Assembly (NCBI GenBank): GCA_016648135.1
Contig: JADDOH010004028.1
Location: 153,780-217,779 of the forward strand
Direction of reading: 5' to 3'
DNA: 64,000 nt
Source: Agrypnia vestita
Lineage: Eukaryota > Arthropoda > Insecta > Trichoptera > Phryganeidae
Made by a program: the position numbers and the translations under genes. Below are positions 11,150 through 22,874 of this stretch, in pieces. Below the pieces are notes generated by a model. It had not been told where the DNA came from, did not search any database, and saw only the letters and a program-made list of their open reading frames with translations. How positions within the stretch are numbered: position 1 is the stretch's first letter; each line of letters opens with the position of its first letter.

Positions 11150-11929
11150 GTCTACAATGGGTCGCGACCCACTGGTGGGTCCCGAGCGGATATTAGGTGG
11201 GTCGCAGTCACAACACCGCGCAACACGTCTCGACCGGGTCGTGTTGTGTTTATTATAGATAAAGAAGTACATTCAGATACCAATGTAGTGTCTGCAATTT
11301 TCACTCATTTAACAGAGTTAAAAAATAACTTTAACGCCAACTTCGAAGAAGAGAAAAAAAGTTTAATAGAATAAACTGGATTTAACATCCATTTCAAGAC
11401 AACATACCGACTGAAATATCAACAAAAGCATTTGAAGTGCTTATTGATTATTAGAAGATACGTCGCTAAAAATAGTTTTAATTGCAAGCAATTATCAAAA
11501 TTCTGGCTTTCAGTTGCTGACACTTATCCCTGCTTGTTTGACGAAGCGATGAAAGTCCTCCTCTTCAATACCTCATGTGAAGTGGAATTTTTGGCCATGG
11601 TTTCTATTAAGACTAAATACAGAAATAAATTGGACGTATCGAATTCACTGCGATTAAAAGTGACTAAAATTGAAGTCAACGCTAATGCTGTTATGACAAA
11701 AAATAGGCAACAAATTCATCCTTTCTATTAAAATATCGCATATTAACATTATGCGTAATAATAAAACATTTCAATTATATTCGGAGGTTTTTCTTTTTTT
11801 CTTAATGGAACAGTCTTTCGTATGGTTACAATATGAATTGGGAAAATGTCAGGCAGGAGGTGGGTCCCGAATTTTTTTTTTTTTTGGTGGGACCCGATCC
11901 TGTCAACTTTGGGAACCACTGGTCTACAG
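11150..11929 (+). mobile_element. Internally deleted hAT transposon with C-terminal transposase fragment
   Basis: The right end reads ggtgggacccgatcctgtca ... gggaaccactg, and the left end has gggtcgcgacccactggtgggtccc; together they resemble degenerate hAT ends of the ZBED/SCAND3 type. The words gtctacaa (11150-11157) and gtctacag (11922-11929) may be the 8-bp duplication, though the outermost left bases appear lost. The interior carries the transposase C-terminus described in the next entry. Most of the transposase is missing. Confidence 0.65.
11284..11731 (+). pseudogene. hAT transposase C-terminus (dimerisation region), broken
   Basis: The plus-strand frame shows FWLSVADTYPCLFDEA, then a block ending EFLAMVSIKTKYRNKL, then LDVSNSLRLKV. 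In hAT transposases of the ZBED/SCAND3 group the C-terminal dimerisation region has the same order: FW..v...YP.L...A, then LLpF.t.y.CE.gF, then iK.kyRn.L....dLR. Upstream, an acidic stretch (NNFNANFEEEKKSLIE) ends at an in-frame stop near 11372. The zinc-finger N-terminus and the catalytic core are absent, so this is a relic. Confidence 0.65.
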
Positions 11930-12099
11930 CATTCGGGAAGCGTCTACAAACACGGGATGGGAACCTATGGAATCCTAAACACTAGAATAATCTAGGAGGT
12001 TTGATAATCAAGTTTTGATAAATAGCGCGTATCTAGGCCGCCGCGGAGAGTTCTGTTTTTGACAGTTCGTTAAGTGCGAGGCGACGGCCGGAGTGGCCA

Positions 12100-12390
12100 G
12101 TCGTGAGATAATCGAAGCGATAAATAAGGCGAAATAATCGAGCTAAGTACCTATGTGGTGAAATAAACCAGAGCGACTTCTGTGTGCAATAATTAAATAT
12201 TTTATGAGCGATAAATATGTATATCCCAGCGATATATTGCGATATATTGCGAAATAGTGAAAATTTAAGTACAGCGTTAAGTTTAATTCGTGTTCAGTGA
12301 CTTTGTACTTTGAATAATTAATTATTCATTAATTAACAAATCGCTAATTATTTTCCAGTGATTTCATTTGTCCTCCAGCAGTCACCGCCG
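12100..12390 (+). repeat. Leader-like dispersed repeat, copy 1
   Basis: This block aligns along its length with 51361-51630. Shared words include gcgaaataatcg, taagtggtgaaat, gatatattgcgaaata, gcgttaagtttaattcgtgt, and catttgtc following a ttccag. It is preceded by a GC-richer stretch (12030-12095) with cagttcgttaagtgcg. It has no ORF. A 5' leader of an unknown retroelement is my best guess. Confidence 0.5.
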
Positions 12391-12727
12391 CGTCATAATA
12401 TTCCGTTTAAAAATTCACGAATATACTAAATTGCCACGACCTGTGCGTGTAATGCCTAAATTATTCAAGTGAGTTGCAATCGAAAGCTAAAAACTTCTTC
12501 ATTGATATGTCCGTAGTGCATACCGTATCGAACTTTGACCTATTACCATTAAGTGAAAAAATATTAATTTTCTTTGAAATACTAGTCTGAAAATAAAAGA
12601 GATAGATAAAAATTAAATAAATTAATTAATAAATTAAATAAAATTAAAATTAAATAAAAATAAAAATTGAATACCACTATTTCCATCATGGTGCTTGAAA
12701 TGTTATAAGCAGATTAAGAAATTGTAA
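12391..12727. other. Low-complexity stretch
   Basis: The segment at about 12600-12670 is a simple A/T-rich series of taaat and aaataaa words. Otherwise nothing recognised. Confidence 0.45.
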
Positions 12728-12985
12728 AAGTCCCACAGAGACGAATCTATGAATATGAGAAACGTGTGTTGGAGTTTTTTTATACGATGGATCAGGACTT
12801 ACAGCCTGTGTGAGCTGGCTTAAGAGATCACTCTACACAATGCAACGTTCACCGATTCCACCATAAGAACATCCACACATAATCATTATTTGGATAATGG
12901 ACTATGCTAGAGACATCTGTAGTCTTTTCTCATGAACCGGTGTACATAGATTTTCGCAGCTGGTTATGATACCTCTATATTTTTA
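12728..12985 (+). repeat. Dispersed repeat family B, copy 1
   Basis: It starts with the short palindromic word cccacagagacgaa and runs through gagctggcttaagagatcac, acaatgcaacgttcaccgat, gaacatccacac and gacatctgtagtc to atacctctata. Related copies lie at 20925-21366, 27181-27404, 33447-33684, 34346-34505, 40372-40850 and 56246-56393. No ORF. Class unknown; probably a non-autonomous element of about 290 bp. Confidence 0.65.
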
Positions 12986-13086
12986 ATGTGAGTAATAAGC
13001 AATAAAATTTTTTAATCTTCGTCTCTGTCAAAAGCAAGTTCCCATTTAATCGACTCAAAATTGATGACAGATTTCTGAAGAAGAGC

Positions 13087-13313
13087 CCTTCTATATGGTC
13101 AAATGATGATTCGTTCCAACAAGCTAAAAGGAAACTATTTACACTAGGAGAAGTTAATGATACTGCAGAAAGAGCGGTTAAATAAATGCAAGACTTTCAT
13201 TAATCACTGTTGAAGAGGAGCAAAAGCAATTTTTATTACGTTGCATACAAAAACACAGAAACGTATATCCCGATTGTAAAAAGCAAACTTTGAAAAGGAA
13301 ATTTAATGATTAA
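13087..13313 (+). pseudogene. Decayed coding fragment of an unidentified element
   Basis: Two frames joined by a shift read as one protein-like stretch. 13087-13185 gives VNDTAERAVK before a stop, and 13200-13313 gives LITVEEEQKQFLLRCIQ followed by KHRNVYPDCKKQTL and a stop. The charged, helix-like wording resembles a widespread uncharacterised insect transposon-associated protein that I remember only vaguely, so I name no family. At least two stops and one frameshift show it is dead. Confidence 0.4.
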
Positions 13314-13739
13314 TGTGTCTTTTACTATAAATATATAATAAATATTATAAATGTGTTTTATTTACTGAATATAAATAATGAACTCTACAATGTCCATATA
13401 GCTCCATACTAACTTTTCAACTTAAACTTTGACGTCAAGTCGGCACAGGTTATCGTTGTCCGATTTCAATAATATTTAGTATTTAAGTTTTTGGAGTCAA
13501 ATGAAAAAAAATAGTGTTTATGCGTTTTGAAATTCGAAAAAAAATTCACCCTTGTCAAATAGCCTGGGACACCCTTGTAATACATGAAATTCTTACGAAT
13601 TATTTTAACATACACGTATCCATAGTTTCGTCTTTATGAGACATCAATTATTTGTCTTAATAAACTCAATCATCCCCCTGCGGACAAAATACATACCTTC
13701 ATATACAAATATTGTTATAAGCGGAATCAGATTTAAAAA
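13314..13739. other. AT-rich intergenic sequence
   Basis: No gene or named repeat seen. Confidence 0.45.
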
Positions 13740-14047
13740 TATCTATCAAACATTTGGAAGGTGTTCGGCATTAAAACACCACGCTTGCCAGATGGTTTGG
13801 TGAGTTTTAAGCCAGCCGCCCTTAACATAGGGAACAGACGCTGTTTGTAGCCGCCCACTATGGGTCAGACGCTACTGCCTGTTGGTCTGCGAGAGGAATT
13901 TTATTTCCCTCCTGCCCTCCATATCTGGCGAGGTTTCCCCTATCCGCCACCTGGGGACGCATCTCCTAGCGGTTACAGGCTCCGCCGAAGAAGGAAGAGG
14001 CCTATATCCAGCAGTGAAAACACGAAGGCTGATGAAGAAGAAGAAGA
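13740..14047 (+). mobile_element. LINE 3' end fragment (EEAYIQQ type)
   Basis: The block around 13985-14047 reads gaagaggcctatatccagca followed by a gaagaagaagaag tail. The phrase encodes EEAYIQQ, the last codons of a LINE reverse-transcriptase C-terminus common in Lepidoptera (from memory), and the GAA-rich tail suits its 3' end. The GC-richer part at 13780-13980 would be diverged sequence upstream. A minus-strand relative lies at 22331-22585. The ORF is not intact. Confidence 0.4.
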
Positions 14048-14195
14048 TCAAACATTTAGTTGTCTGTCCGTCCGTTCGTCGTAAGTTCGTGTAATGTCCG
14101 TAAATTTTTTTTTTTTTTAAATATAAATCAATAAATATTTATTCCTTAGGAACCGACATGTAAAAGTACCGTCATTTTTGAAGGGTTACAGCTAG
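14048..14195 (+). mobile_element. Helitron-like element, family H2, short copy
   Basis: It begins with TCAAACATTTAGTTGTCTGT preceded by A, and runs through a gtccgtccgt block. It ends with gtaccgtcatttttgaaggg followed by TTACAGCTAG and T. In better copies the 3' hairpin is CCGTCA/TGACGG; here the right arm is damaged. TC start and hairpin-CTAG end fit Helitrons. At 148 bp this is the shortest of five H2 copies. Confidence 0.55.
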
Positions 14196-14840
14196 TTTTA
14201 TAAGAATAACGTGAGACGAAGAAGTTATTTAAAATTAGGCATGGCGAGAGTATAATAAAAGACTGGAAATATCATCATGAACATATCATCCCCGACTCCT
14301 TATTGCCCCGTATGTATACATATGTATGTACACGCTAGGTCTATATCGTCTGGAAAAACTGTGCGACTAAGAGTCGCCATAAATAGGATTAAATGCTCAA
14401 TTAGACGTGGCTGGAAAATGTAAAAATTCCGCACGAAGAGCGTTTTTGCCGCGTCTTTAATATTTTCTGATGAACCATCGATTTTATATGCATACTGATA
14501 CAGAACCTGTTCCGTACCAATCAAATAAATATACAAGCAAGAAAAAGAATTAATATATTAAAATAAACATCTCCCGTGGATAAGTCACATTTCTTCTCTC
14601 AAGCAAAATATATTAATTATTGAACATGTTTTGCATGAGTTTAAGGTATCGAACGAGAGTTTGATTCAATCCGGTAAAAAAATAATACAAGTAGATTTAA
14701 ATAGAATGTAGAAATTAAAGTTACATATATTGAGGCAACTATATTCAAATAATAATGTTATCTGTAAAAAAATTTTTTATAAGTTTAGTCAACTCTTTGG
14801 GTTACGCTCATGTAATAAAAATATTTATTATTTTTATTAT
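14196..14840. other. AT-rich intergenic sequence
   Basis: No gene recognised; open frames are short and without motifs. Confidence 0.45.
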
Positions 14841-15101
14841 TTGTGGGGTATAAAAGCAAAGGCAGCAATATCCAAAAAATCAAAAAAATGTTTCAATGCA
14901 GTCACCGAGGATTAATAATTTAAAATGTACTGATTCTAGATTTTATGTATCTATCTCTTCCAGTATCATGTTTCATATATATTTATAGGATACATTTTCT
15001 ATAAAATTACGAATTCAGTACATTATTAATTAATTATCCTCGTTGATTGCATTCAATTTTATTTTGGATATTGCTGCCTTTGCTTTTATACTCCATATTT
15101 G
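14841..15101. mobile_element. Foldback element, about 100-bp arms
   Basis: The left arm 14841-14944 (ggtataaaagcaaaggcagc ...) pairs with the right arm 15001-15101 (... gctgcctttgcttttatac). Pairing extends through cgaggat/atcctcg and gtactga/tcagtac with scattered mismatches; the loop is about 56 bases. No ORF in either arm is recognisable. Confidence 0.65.
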
Positions 15102-15299
15102 AAAATTCGTTATTTTTTTAAGATTACAACATGATTACAGGAAACTACAAGAGATCAACAAAGAATTAATTTTTTTTTAATTATATTTAGAAAGGTCATT
15201 CTTAAAACGTCAGGCAAAGTTAAAATGTTATGCAAAGATAAAATAATTTGATGTTTTTATAACTATTATTTTAACCGGTTGCACATGTAATATTGTTTG

Positions 15300-15433
15300 A
15301 GATTTATATCTGATTGTATAGTTGATTGGTAACTAAGATTTAAATCTTGCCTAGAACCGATGTATGAAATTTATCTGATTGTATCGATGATTAGTAAAAA
15401 TTAATAAGTACTAATCATCGACACAATCGGATA
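15300..15433. repeat. Duplicated word plus 25-bp hairpin
   Basis: tctgattgtat occurs at about 15309 and 15375. The second copy forms the left arm (15372-15396) of an inverted repeat whose right arm is 15409-15433. The arms are 25 bp with two mismatches around a 12-base loop. Confidence 0.7.
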
Positions 15434-17048
15434 ATTTTTTTAATAACGGTTATTGTGGAAATGCTTAAAATACCACCACCTATAAAGATAGAATTTTTTA
15501 AAATTGATTAAATAACGCCAATTTTGCATTAAAAACTTGCTGGATATGCTTGCTAAAATAATTACTGTTTTTGATGAATATCTAAAAATTACCCAAAGAA
15601 TTGTTAATTTTCCAGTTCCTTATGTACTGCCAATAACGTATTGTACATGAAGTGTATGATTAATCAACGCTAATAATTAATTTTATTCGGCGTTAAATAA
15701 TTAATTTTAGTTTATTAATAACAGTTTTCTGCGGAATATGACTTATTTATACATAAAATATTTTTCTGCTTAAATTTAATCTGTATTCAGGCAATTTAAA
15801 ATTCAGTTACCAACGTATGTATATATTTAATTAAATGTGTATTTAACGGTAGCATTAATGCGTTTTTGCTTCCGAAAAAATCTGGAATGCTTGTTACTGA
15901 AGCAAATGTTATATACAGTAACGGTGGTGAGGGCCCACCAAGGATGAAAGGACAGAGAAGAAATGGAAAACACACATGGAAAGTCCACGGGTGGCCAGAA
16001 AAACGGGCAGGGAAGTATGGTGTGCGTAACAAGAACAGGACCGACAGTATGAAGAGATCATAGTATTAGATTAAATTGTTTCCGATCCAGCGTACCGCTG
16101 CAGTAATTAAAACTTAACTGCAACCTCATAAATAAATAATTTTGCTCGAAATATATTTATTAAATAGTATTTAATTTGATTCATAATCCAGAAACAACAT
16201 TGTTTGGCTTATTAATAAACCTGATGTATTGAAATAATACCTTTCTTCTTGTTGTTGTATATATTAATCACAAGTTAAAAAAAAATATATAAAAATTAAA
16301 GCGTCAAGAGTATTTTTGAAATTAATCACATTCCATTATCTTTTCTTTTCATTACTCCTACCAACCTATCACCCAAGTCTGCAAATCTTCGTCAAATTAA
16401 TTTTAAGCGAAATATATTTTAAATTCAAGTATAATATTTATCAAAGATTATTAATAAATTTTAGATAAGTAAAATTAAAAAAAAAAGAAATCCATATTGA
16501 TATTAGGCCTCATTGTTATATTGTATCTGATTCATTATAAATTGCACAATCGAAGTTTACTGATGTACAATTATAAAGAAATTACTTAGATTTCATCCAG
16601 TCTCTGAATTACATTAATTATTTTTTTATTATTACTACAGTTAATCTTAGTGTTACTAAGATTTACTGAATTTACCGATTTACACTACTCTGAATTACCA
16701 GAAAGTGAAAATATAGTCCATTGAATGCTTAAATCCCAAAGAATTGAATGAAGATCGAGCCTAGAATAATTCATTTAAAGTGCGATTGATCAATCGTTAC
16801 AACAATGTTTAAGTTAAGTGCTACATATTAATATGTAATCTTTAAATAGCAAAAATTATTTTTAGCCAATGTTAAGTGAGAAGATAAATAAATAAAAACA
16901 TATATTAATTTGTCGAAAATTTTGCTTGTGTATAATTTTATCGATCAACATTTATCGAATAAAAACATATTATATTGTATAAGTAGCGTAGAATTTAATT
17001 TTACAAGATTTATTATACATCAGATTATCTACGTAACTCTGGACAAAC
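15434..17048. other. AT-rich intergenic sequence
   Basis: No gene supported. The stretch 15880-16060 is less AT-rich and has an open frame on each strand; neither shows a known motif. Confidence 0.45.
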
Positions 17049-17098
17049 ATTCGGTCATATTCTGAAAAATACAATATTGCTATTTCAGAATACGGCAG
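17049..17098. repeat. Small hairpin related to the TIR element at 22875
   Basis: tattctgaaa ... tttcagaata form an inverted repeat around caatattgc. The same words make the ends of the TIR element at 22875-23245, so this may be a collapsed or solo end of that family. Confidence 0.5.
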
Positions 17099-17566
17099 AA
17101 TATAATGTTGTTTTTAGATAAATCTGTGTTTTAATATAATTTAATAAGACCATTTAAAATTGTTTTTCCAGGCGATGGATTTAAGAACATGTATGTACAA
17201 ATTATAGGGATTTGTTGATAAATTGATCAAAGAAAATTATCTTTCAAACTTAATTTTTCTGTGTAAAGCACCCTTGAGGTGAATATTCGCGAAAACGGCG
17301 CTATACAAGTTATCCAATTATTATTATTATTAACCCTTTGGGGCATGACGGGACTATAATATATAATTATGACTTTACGGAAATTAAAATATTTAATTGT
17401 AGCATAATTTCTTAGAGTACCTACGATCGATTAGAAAATTTTGCTTAATATTTATAGTGAATTAAATAACCCACTTGCTAATTGGTAAATGTGGTACAAA
17501 TATTTCTGCTGTAATTTATAAATATGAGACAAAAATGACAGTTGATATTTGAATAATTATTTTAAG
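17099..17566. other. AT-rich intergenic sequence
   Basis: Nothing recognised. Confidence 0.45.
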
Positions 17567-18207
17567 GGCACCGTCTGTAATCACTTGAAGGTTTAATTTG
17601 ACATGATCAAAGGGTTCATTATCAAGGTAAAACTGATTTCATGCCAATGCCAGTATGAAAAGTAAATAAGTAAGTAAGCCAGTATGAAAGTAGTGATAAA
17701 CAATAATAAAGATTTAAAGGCATCATCAGTAATCATTTGAAGGCTTAATTTGACATGATTAAAGAGTTCATTATCAAGGTAAAACTGATTTCATGCCAAT
17801 GCCAGTATGAAAGTAGTGATAAACAATAATAAAGATTTAAAGGCATCATCAGTAATCATTTGAAGGCTTAATTTGACATGATTAAAGAGTTCATTATCAA
17901 GGTAAAACTGATTTCATGCCAATGCCAGTATGAAAGTAGTGATAAACAATAATAAAGATTTAAAGGCATCATCAGTAATCATTTGAAGGCTTAATTTGAC
18001 ATGATTAAAGAGTTCATTATCAAGGTAAAACTGATTTCATGCCAATGCCAGTATGAAAGCAGTGATAAACAATAATAAAGATTTAAAGGCATCATCAGTA
18101 ATCATTTGAAGGCTTAATTTGACATGATTAAAGAGTTCATTATCAAGGTAAAACTGATTTCATGCCAATGCCGGTATGAAAGTAGTGACAAATAATAATA
18201 AAGATTT
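17567..18207. repeat. Young 123-bp satellite array, five units
   Basis: Units start (aaaggcatcatcagtaatc) at 17716, 17839, 17962 and 18085, exactly 123 bases apart, and differ by only a few bases. A first, diverged unit (17567-17715) is about 149 bp because it holds an insertion rich in agtaaataagtaagtaag, after which ccagtatgaa is repeated. The array ends at 18207. The near identity of four units points to recent amplification or gene conversion. There is no ORF. Confidence 0.9.
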
Positions 18208-18299
18208 TTTCTCTTGAAAATTCCAGCAGCTTATTAAATCTCATCTTGCTGGTAACAGCTAATTTATCTGTTTGTTCCAACTCATCCCCGTGTTGTTGG

Positions 18300-18740
18300 T
18301 ACCTTGGAATGTCATCTTATCGAATGCCCATCACTTTTGCCTCGGCCACATTCGCGAGACCATCAATCAGCGGCTAAAGTCGAGAGCCTTCGCAGTAATG
18401 TAAGCACCAATAGTGCAGGAGGCTTTTGGTCGTCAGGGTCGCGATCAAGCCCGTTGACTCGGTGGTCAGTTGCTTGGATTTTTTTTCTTCTGGAGTCTTT
18501 AGCTGCGCGCGACTTTGTGGTGAAAAACTGGCGCTTCCTTATTTGGTAGACCGCCTGGCGGCTGCTTTTTTGGTCCACGTCTGGTCGGATGCTGTAGCGA
18601 TGATTCGCTGCTGTTTTTTCACTTCCCCAATGCGCGCGCATCTCTAAAATATGTGTAATGACGGTAATAAGGGTACTTAGCCGCGGAGACGATCGCGATT
18701 GTGGTTTCCTGGTTCCACGACGAACGAAATCGCGCATAAG
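18300..18740 (-). other. GC-richer island with a short LINE C-terminus remnant
   Basis: At 18325-18360 the minus strand encodes ANVAEAKVM, close to NVAEAKVVC in the RTE-like LINE at 28205-28548. The rest (18363-18740) is clearly richer in G+C than the neighbourhood and has a 124-codon minus-strand open frame whose arginine-rich product I do not recognise. It could be a decayed element interior. Confidence 0.35.
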
Positions 18741-19361
18741 GATCCGTACAACAAAGTTTTACAATCGAGTTTATTTGATAATGCTGTTGGATACTGAAGA
18801 ATTATTTTATTTCAGTAAATTAATCGCGAAATAAATACCATAATTTAATATCCCACTAACCGCAAAAATTCACTCCGAAAAACCAAAATTTATGACTCAC
18901 AGAGAGTTAATTAAAATTAATTAGATAATTTTACTAATATATAACTTTGAAATGAAAAAGTCGTGGAAATGGCCATAGTATTGACTTTGTTGGAAGGATA
19001 TTTTATGCCTTAAGTGTATAAATATAGGGAGTTTTATAGAGGTTTGTTTTTTTTTAAATTGGTAAAACTTTTTCCAGTGACAGCCAATTTGACAGCTGAC
19101 TGTTTACTATTTAACCATGAATAGACTATTATTATTTTTCCGATAAAGCCAATACCATAGTCATTACCACGATTTTTATGTACGTTATTTCAGTGTACCA
19201 AAATCGTCTAAAAATATAATACATTACGTACAATGGAGGCTTTCTTAATTCCTTATTAGAATCAAATATTTAATTTGTTATAATCGATTACATAATAAAT
19301 GTATCACAATCGTTTATCATAGTATTTAACTAGGGGTTCGATATGTTTTATATTGTTAATG
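18741..19361. other. AT-rich intergenic sequence
   Basis: Nothing recognised. Confidence 0.45.
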
Positions 19362-19551
19362 AGTAGCTTGTTGGTCTTGTGGTAAGGACTCTCGCGTCAT
19401 GATCCAAAGGTCGCGGGTTCGAACCTCACTCTAGACCAGCAAGTTAGAAATTAGTCTTATTTTTGTAGCACAAGCATTTAGCTTAGTTTGAAAATAGTAA
19501 GCATATTGATATAGTACGTATTACGTGTTCGCATATGTTAAAAAAAATTAA
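19362..19551 (+). mobile_element. tRNA-derived SINE, family S1
   Basis: Head agtagcttgttggtcttgtg with B box GGTTCGAACCT (near 19409-19419). The body contains agcaagttag, gaaaatagtaagcatattga and gtgttcgcat, and it ends in an A-run. It aligns with the copy at 7051-7242. Confidence 0.7.
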
Positions 19552-20924
19552 TCGTTATCTAGTATTTATCTAGCTTAATTCCACATAATAGAAATAGAAA
19601 AGTAATCATGTGGGTAAGAACACAGATTAAAATTTTGTGAGGAACTGGATGTAAACAGCAAAGAGTCATATTTAAAAATGAACAGATAACCCTTGGACGA
19701 AAAATATTTTTGAATTATAACCAAGGTACAAAAATCTATTCAAAGGACGCCCTAGACTCATTGGGCATAGAAATTTTCGGAGAAGTGGAAGCGACCTAGC
19801 GAAAATTGGTGACGATCAAAGAGAGCGGTACTCTTGGAGTGGCTGACAAAATACAATGAAAGACTTTTACACGACAACATGGTAGATCTTGACAGTTACA
19901 AGCGTTCCTAAAATTCATACGGAGTATTTTACTCACATGCCTATGAACTCTTTTATTTCATTATTTTTCAAATATTAATCAGACGACTGAATAGTTAAAT
20001 AATTAAGCGAATTTTTGTATAATAAATACTCAATATTAAAAATAAATATATTTAATTTGAAACGGGATAAAAATGTAAAGCGTACTTTAAGATATTTTGG
20101 TATTTCTTATTATTGTTGGGGTATATTTCAAGGCTTTTTGAGGGGTTCAGAAGAAAAACTGTTACCATCCAAATGGTCATCTATGTGAAGACTATTTAGT
20201 TAAATCGTACCGCTATAACTATTACTGATTAATATAATATTATACTAGTATACTATTATATTAATTATTTTCAGAAGTATGGCGTCAATTTATGATAATT
20301 TTAAAGTTATTTTATTTGCTAACGTTTTCGGTTGCATCGCTTACATCTATAATTAGTTTTTTTAAAGCAGAATTCAATGGTCACGAAAAAATTTCCGCTT
20401 CGATAAATGAAGATCTTTAACTACAGACTCTTTCAAAATATAGTTCATAAAAAACTAGATTTTCTGAAAAAAAAAACGGCAAATATTCGAGAATTCTCGC
20501 AGACGTCGAAAAAATTTCTATCCTTCTGTATCGATTGGTGAAAAATGCAAAAATTTATGCTTTAAACGAACGATTGCTATAAACCCATTTGATATAACCG
20601 GCCCTAAGAGATAAAGACCTATCACTGTTAGTTAATTCAGAATTGTCTCAATAAAAACAATGTTTTAATGAATGACCATGTGTGAACACTGGAAATCTGT
20701 GGCCCATGATGGAGTGCAATGGCGTGAAGAAATTTTATATTTATTTAAAAAAATATATTGCTGAAAGTAATAACGAAAAAAGGAGAAAAAAAAGGAAGAG
20801 GAGGTTAGAAGAGAGGATGACCCATCCTTCGGCCACGCGAGGACTCATAATAGACGTCACCCTCGTCACGAGATATCGACAAGGAAGAAAAATAAAAAGG
20901 TATTAATTAAGATGAATTATTACA
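19552..20924. other. AT-rich intergenic sequence
   Basis: No gene supported. The stretch 20770-20880 is purine-rich and gives a lysine/arginine-rich open frame (20682-20906) that looks like composition rather than a protein. Confidence 0.4.
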
Positions 20925-21366
20925 AAGTCTCTCAGAGACGAAACTATTTATATGAGAAACTATAACACCGGCATCTCACATTCCAGGTGAGGTCACAATT
21001 AATCTGTGACCATTTAATGTGATTTACTCAAGCCTGGGTATTTTGTGACGTGTTTCGCTTCTGTAATTGGGCCTCTTGGCCTGTTGAAGCGTAAAATTTA
21101 AAAAAAGGTATTTTTATAGGGTGGCCCGGGGCTTACGACCTGTATGAACTGGCTTAAGTGATCACTCTTTACAATGCAAAGTTCACCAATTCCATCGTAG
21201 GAACATCCACATATTATCAAAAAATTTTAAGTTCCAATATATGCATATGTCCCAAATCTGAAAACCTTTCGTTTATTTGAAGGGACTATGCTAGAGACAT
21301 CTGTAGTTTTTTCTCATGAATTAGTGTACATAGATTTCGCTGCTGTAATGATACCTCTATATTTTA
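20925..21366 (+). repeat. Repeat family B, interrupted by a SINE-like insert
   Basis: The start aagtctctcagagacgaaac is followed by about 55 bases of the family, then the S2 SINE-like insert. The family resumes at about 21110 (ggcttacgacctgtatgaac, ggcttaagtgatcactc) and ends at atacctctata. The host must therefore be older than the insert. Confidence 0.6.
20984..21105 (+). mobile_element. SINE-like fragment, family S2, nested
   Basis: It shares ggtgaggtcacaattaatct with 33751-33885 and gtgacgtgtttcgct with the minus-strand copy at 37467-37600. Only the part after the B box is present here, so it is 5' truncated, as usual for reverse-transcribed inserts. Confidence 0.5.
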
Positions 21367-22194
21367 AAATATTATTATTTTTAATGCATATACGATATTT
21401 TTCCGAATTATTCAACAACGAATATGTACTAAAATACGCCTGAAAATCAATAAAGAAAATCAGTGATGCTTCTATATTTATCTAAATTAATTATTCATCC
21501 CTCTGGGGACAAAATCCAGTAACTATATACCTACATATAAAAATATTGTTTAGGTATTATTGTTTTTTAGGCATTCGTATCGTCGCTGGTGTTTTAGACG
21601 GATTTTGAACACCGTAGCCATATTTTTATTTTTATTATATCCGTGACATAATCCACAGGCTCTCAAGACAAACGCTAGAGAGTAGACATACAATTCGATG
21701 GTTCAATATTTTTTCCACACTGAACGCGATTGGAATTAATGGCACACCGCAGTGTGTCCTGATCTTTACTTTTCTTCTCGCTCTCCGGTTATGGACGCGT
21801 CAAATTCTATGAGTGAACTCTAATGAACGCAAATGAATTATTTATGAATGATACTTCGAATATATTCGTTGATGTTCGATTCTACACAACTTAGCACGCT
21901 AGGAATTAAATAATTAATAATGACAAACAACACTAATTGCATTGTTCGCTATCGAATGGCGAGGACTATCGCTTTATGTATTCTGACATCGTTGACCTTT
22001 AAATCTATCTAAAGCGTTTTGTATATTGTGGTACTTTAAATATCTCGTTTATTCTTAATAATTGTTATTTTGTTATAAATAATTAATTTTATTTAAGTTT
22101 CTATCTTTGATCTTTAGATTAATCTCCCAATTATCTGAATATGTTTGTTGACATTAATTGTAATCCAAAGAATTCTCAAACATTTTTGCCTTTA
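21367..22194. other. AT-rich intergenic sequence
   Basis: Nothing recognised. Confidence 0.45.
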
Positions 22195-22245
22195 TATTTT
22201 ACTTAACTATCTAACCATCATCCCGTTTCCCCGCAAGACTAACAC
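22195..22245 (-). mobile_element. RTE-like LINE 3' tail fragment
   Basis: ttaactatctaaccatcatc followed by ccgtttccccgca matches the 3' end of the LINE at 28205-28548 (taactaactaacc, then gccgtttccccgca). Confidence 0.5.
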
Positions 22246-22330
22246 CACCATCAGATTCAAAATATTTTTTGTGTAACTATTGCACATATAAAAATTCTTT
22301 TATTATCATTGTTTATGCCTTACATTGTTT

Positions 22331-22585
22331 CTTCTTCTTCTTCTTTCTCAGCTATCTCTCCACTGCTGGATGTAGGCCTCTTCTAGAGTTCTCTAATCTT
22401 CTCTTCTTTGGGCTTTTCTAAATTACTCACCACCCGTGACGGGTATAATATCATCGGCCCACCTTTTCTGAGGCCGGGCTCTTCCTCTTTCCATGTTCCA
22501 TGGGTGCCCATCTGTCTTTTCCTTATCTGGCAACATGACCTTTCCATTGCCACTTTAATTTGGCAAAACGACCTACCACTTTGTT
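22331..22585 (-). pseudogene. LINE reverse-transcriptase C-terminus (EEAYIQQW type), broken
   Basis: In minus-strand frames the stretch encodes GRARPQKRWADDIIPVTGGE and, after a frameshift and stops, LEEAYIQQWRDS and a GAA-rich tail. The RPxKRWxDDI ... EEAYxQQW layout is the C-terminal end of a LINE polyprotein common in Lepidoptera (from memory). It is the minus-strand relative of the tail at 13985-14047. No catalytic domain remains. Confidence 0.55.
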
Positions 22586-22874
22586 AAACATAAGAAAAAC
22601 ATAAACCACCGACAACTTTGTTTAAACATAAGATATAATAATTAATTATTTATTTTCATTTTGGCGGAGTAACGTGCTATTTTTAGCTAGTAGAGATAAT
22701 CTTGTCCTCAGGGTTTAAGAGAAATGAAAAAATAATTATATAATGTAAATGTATAATTATTTTGTGCAAATGAGATAAATTCGAAAATATGTTTTTTTCC
22801 TACAAACCGGAAGTTAAAAATGAAATAAGCAAACGGCGCTTATAAAAAAATCGAACATTACATCGTAGATAATA

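Noticed and set aside
17567..18207. CRISPR-like array
   Set aside because: The 123-bp units are contiguous with no unique spacers; this is a satellite in a eukaryotic setting.
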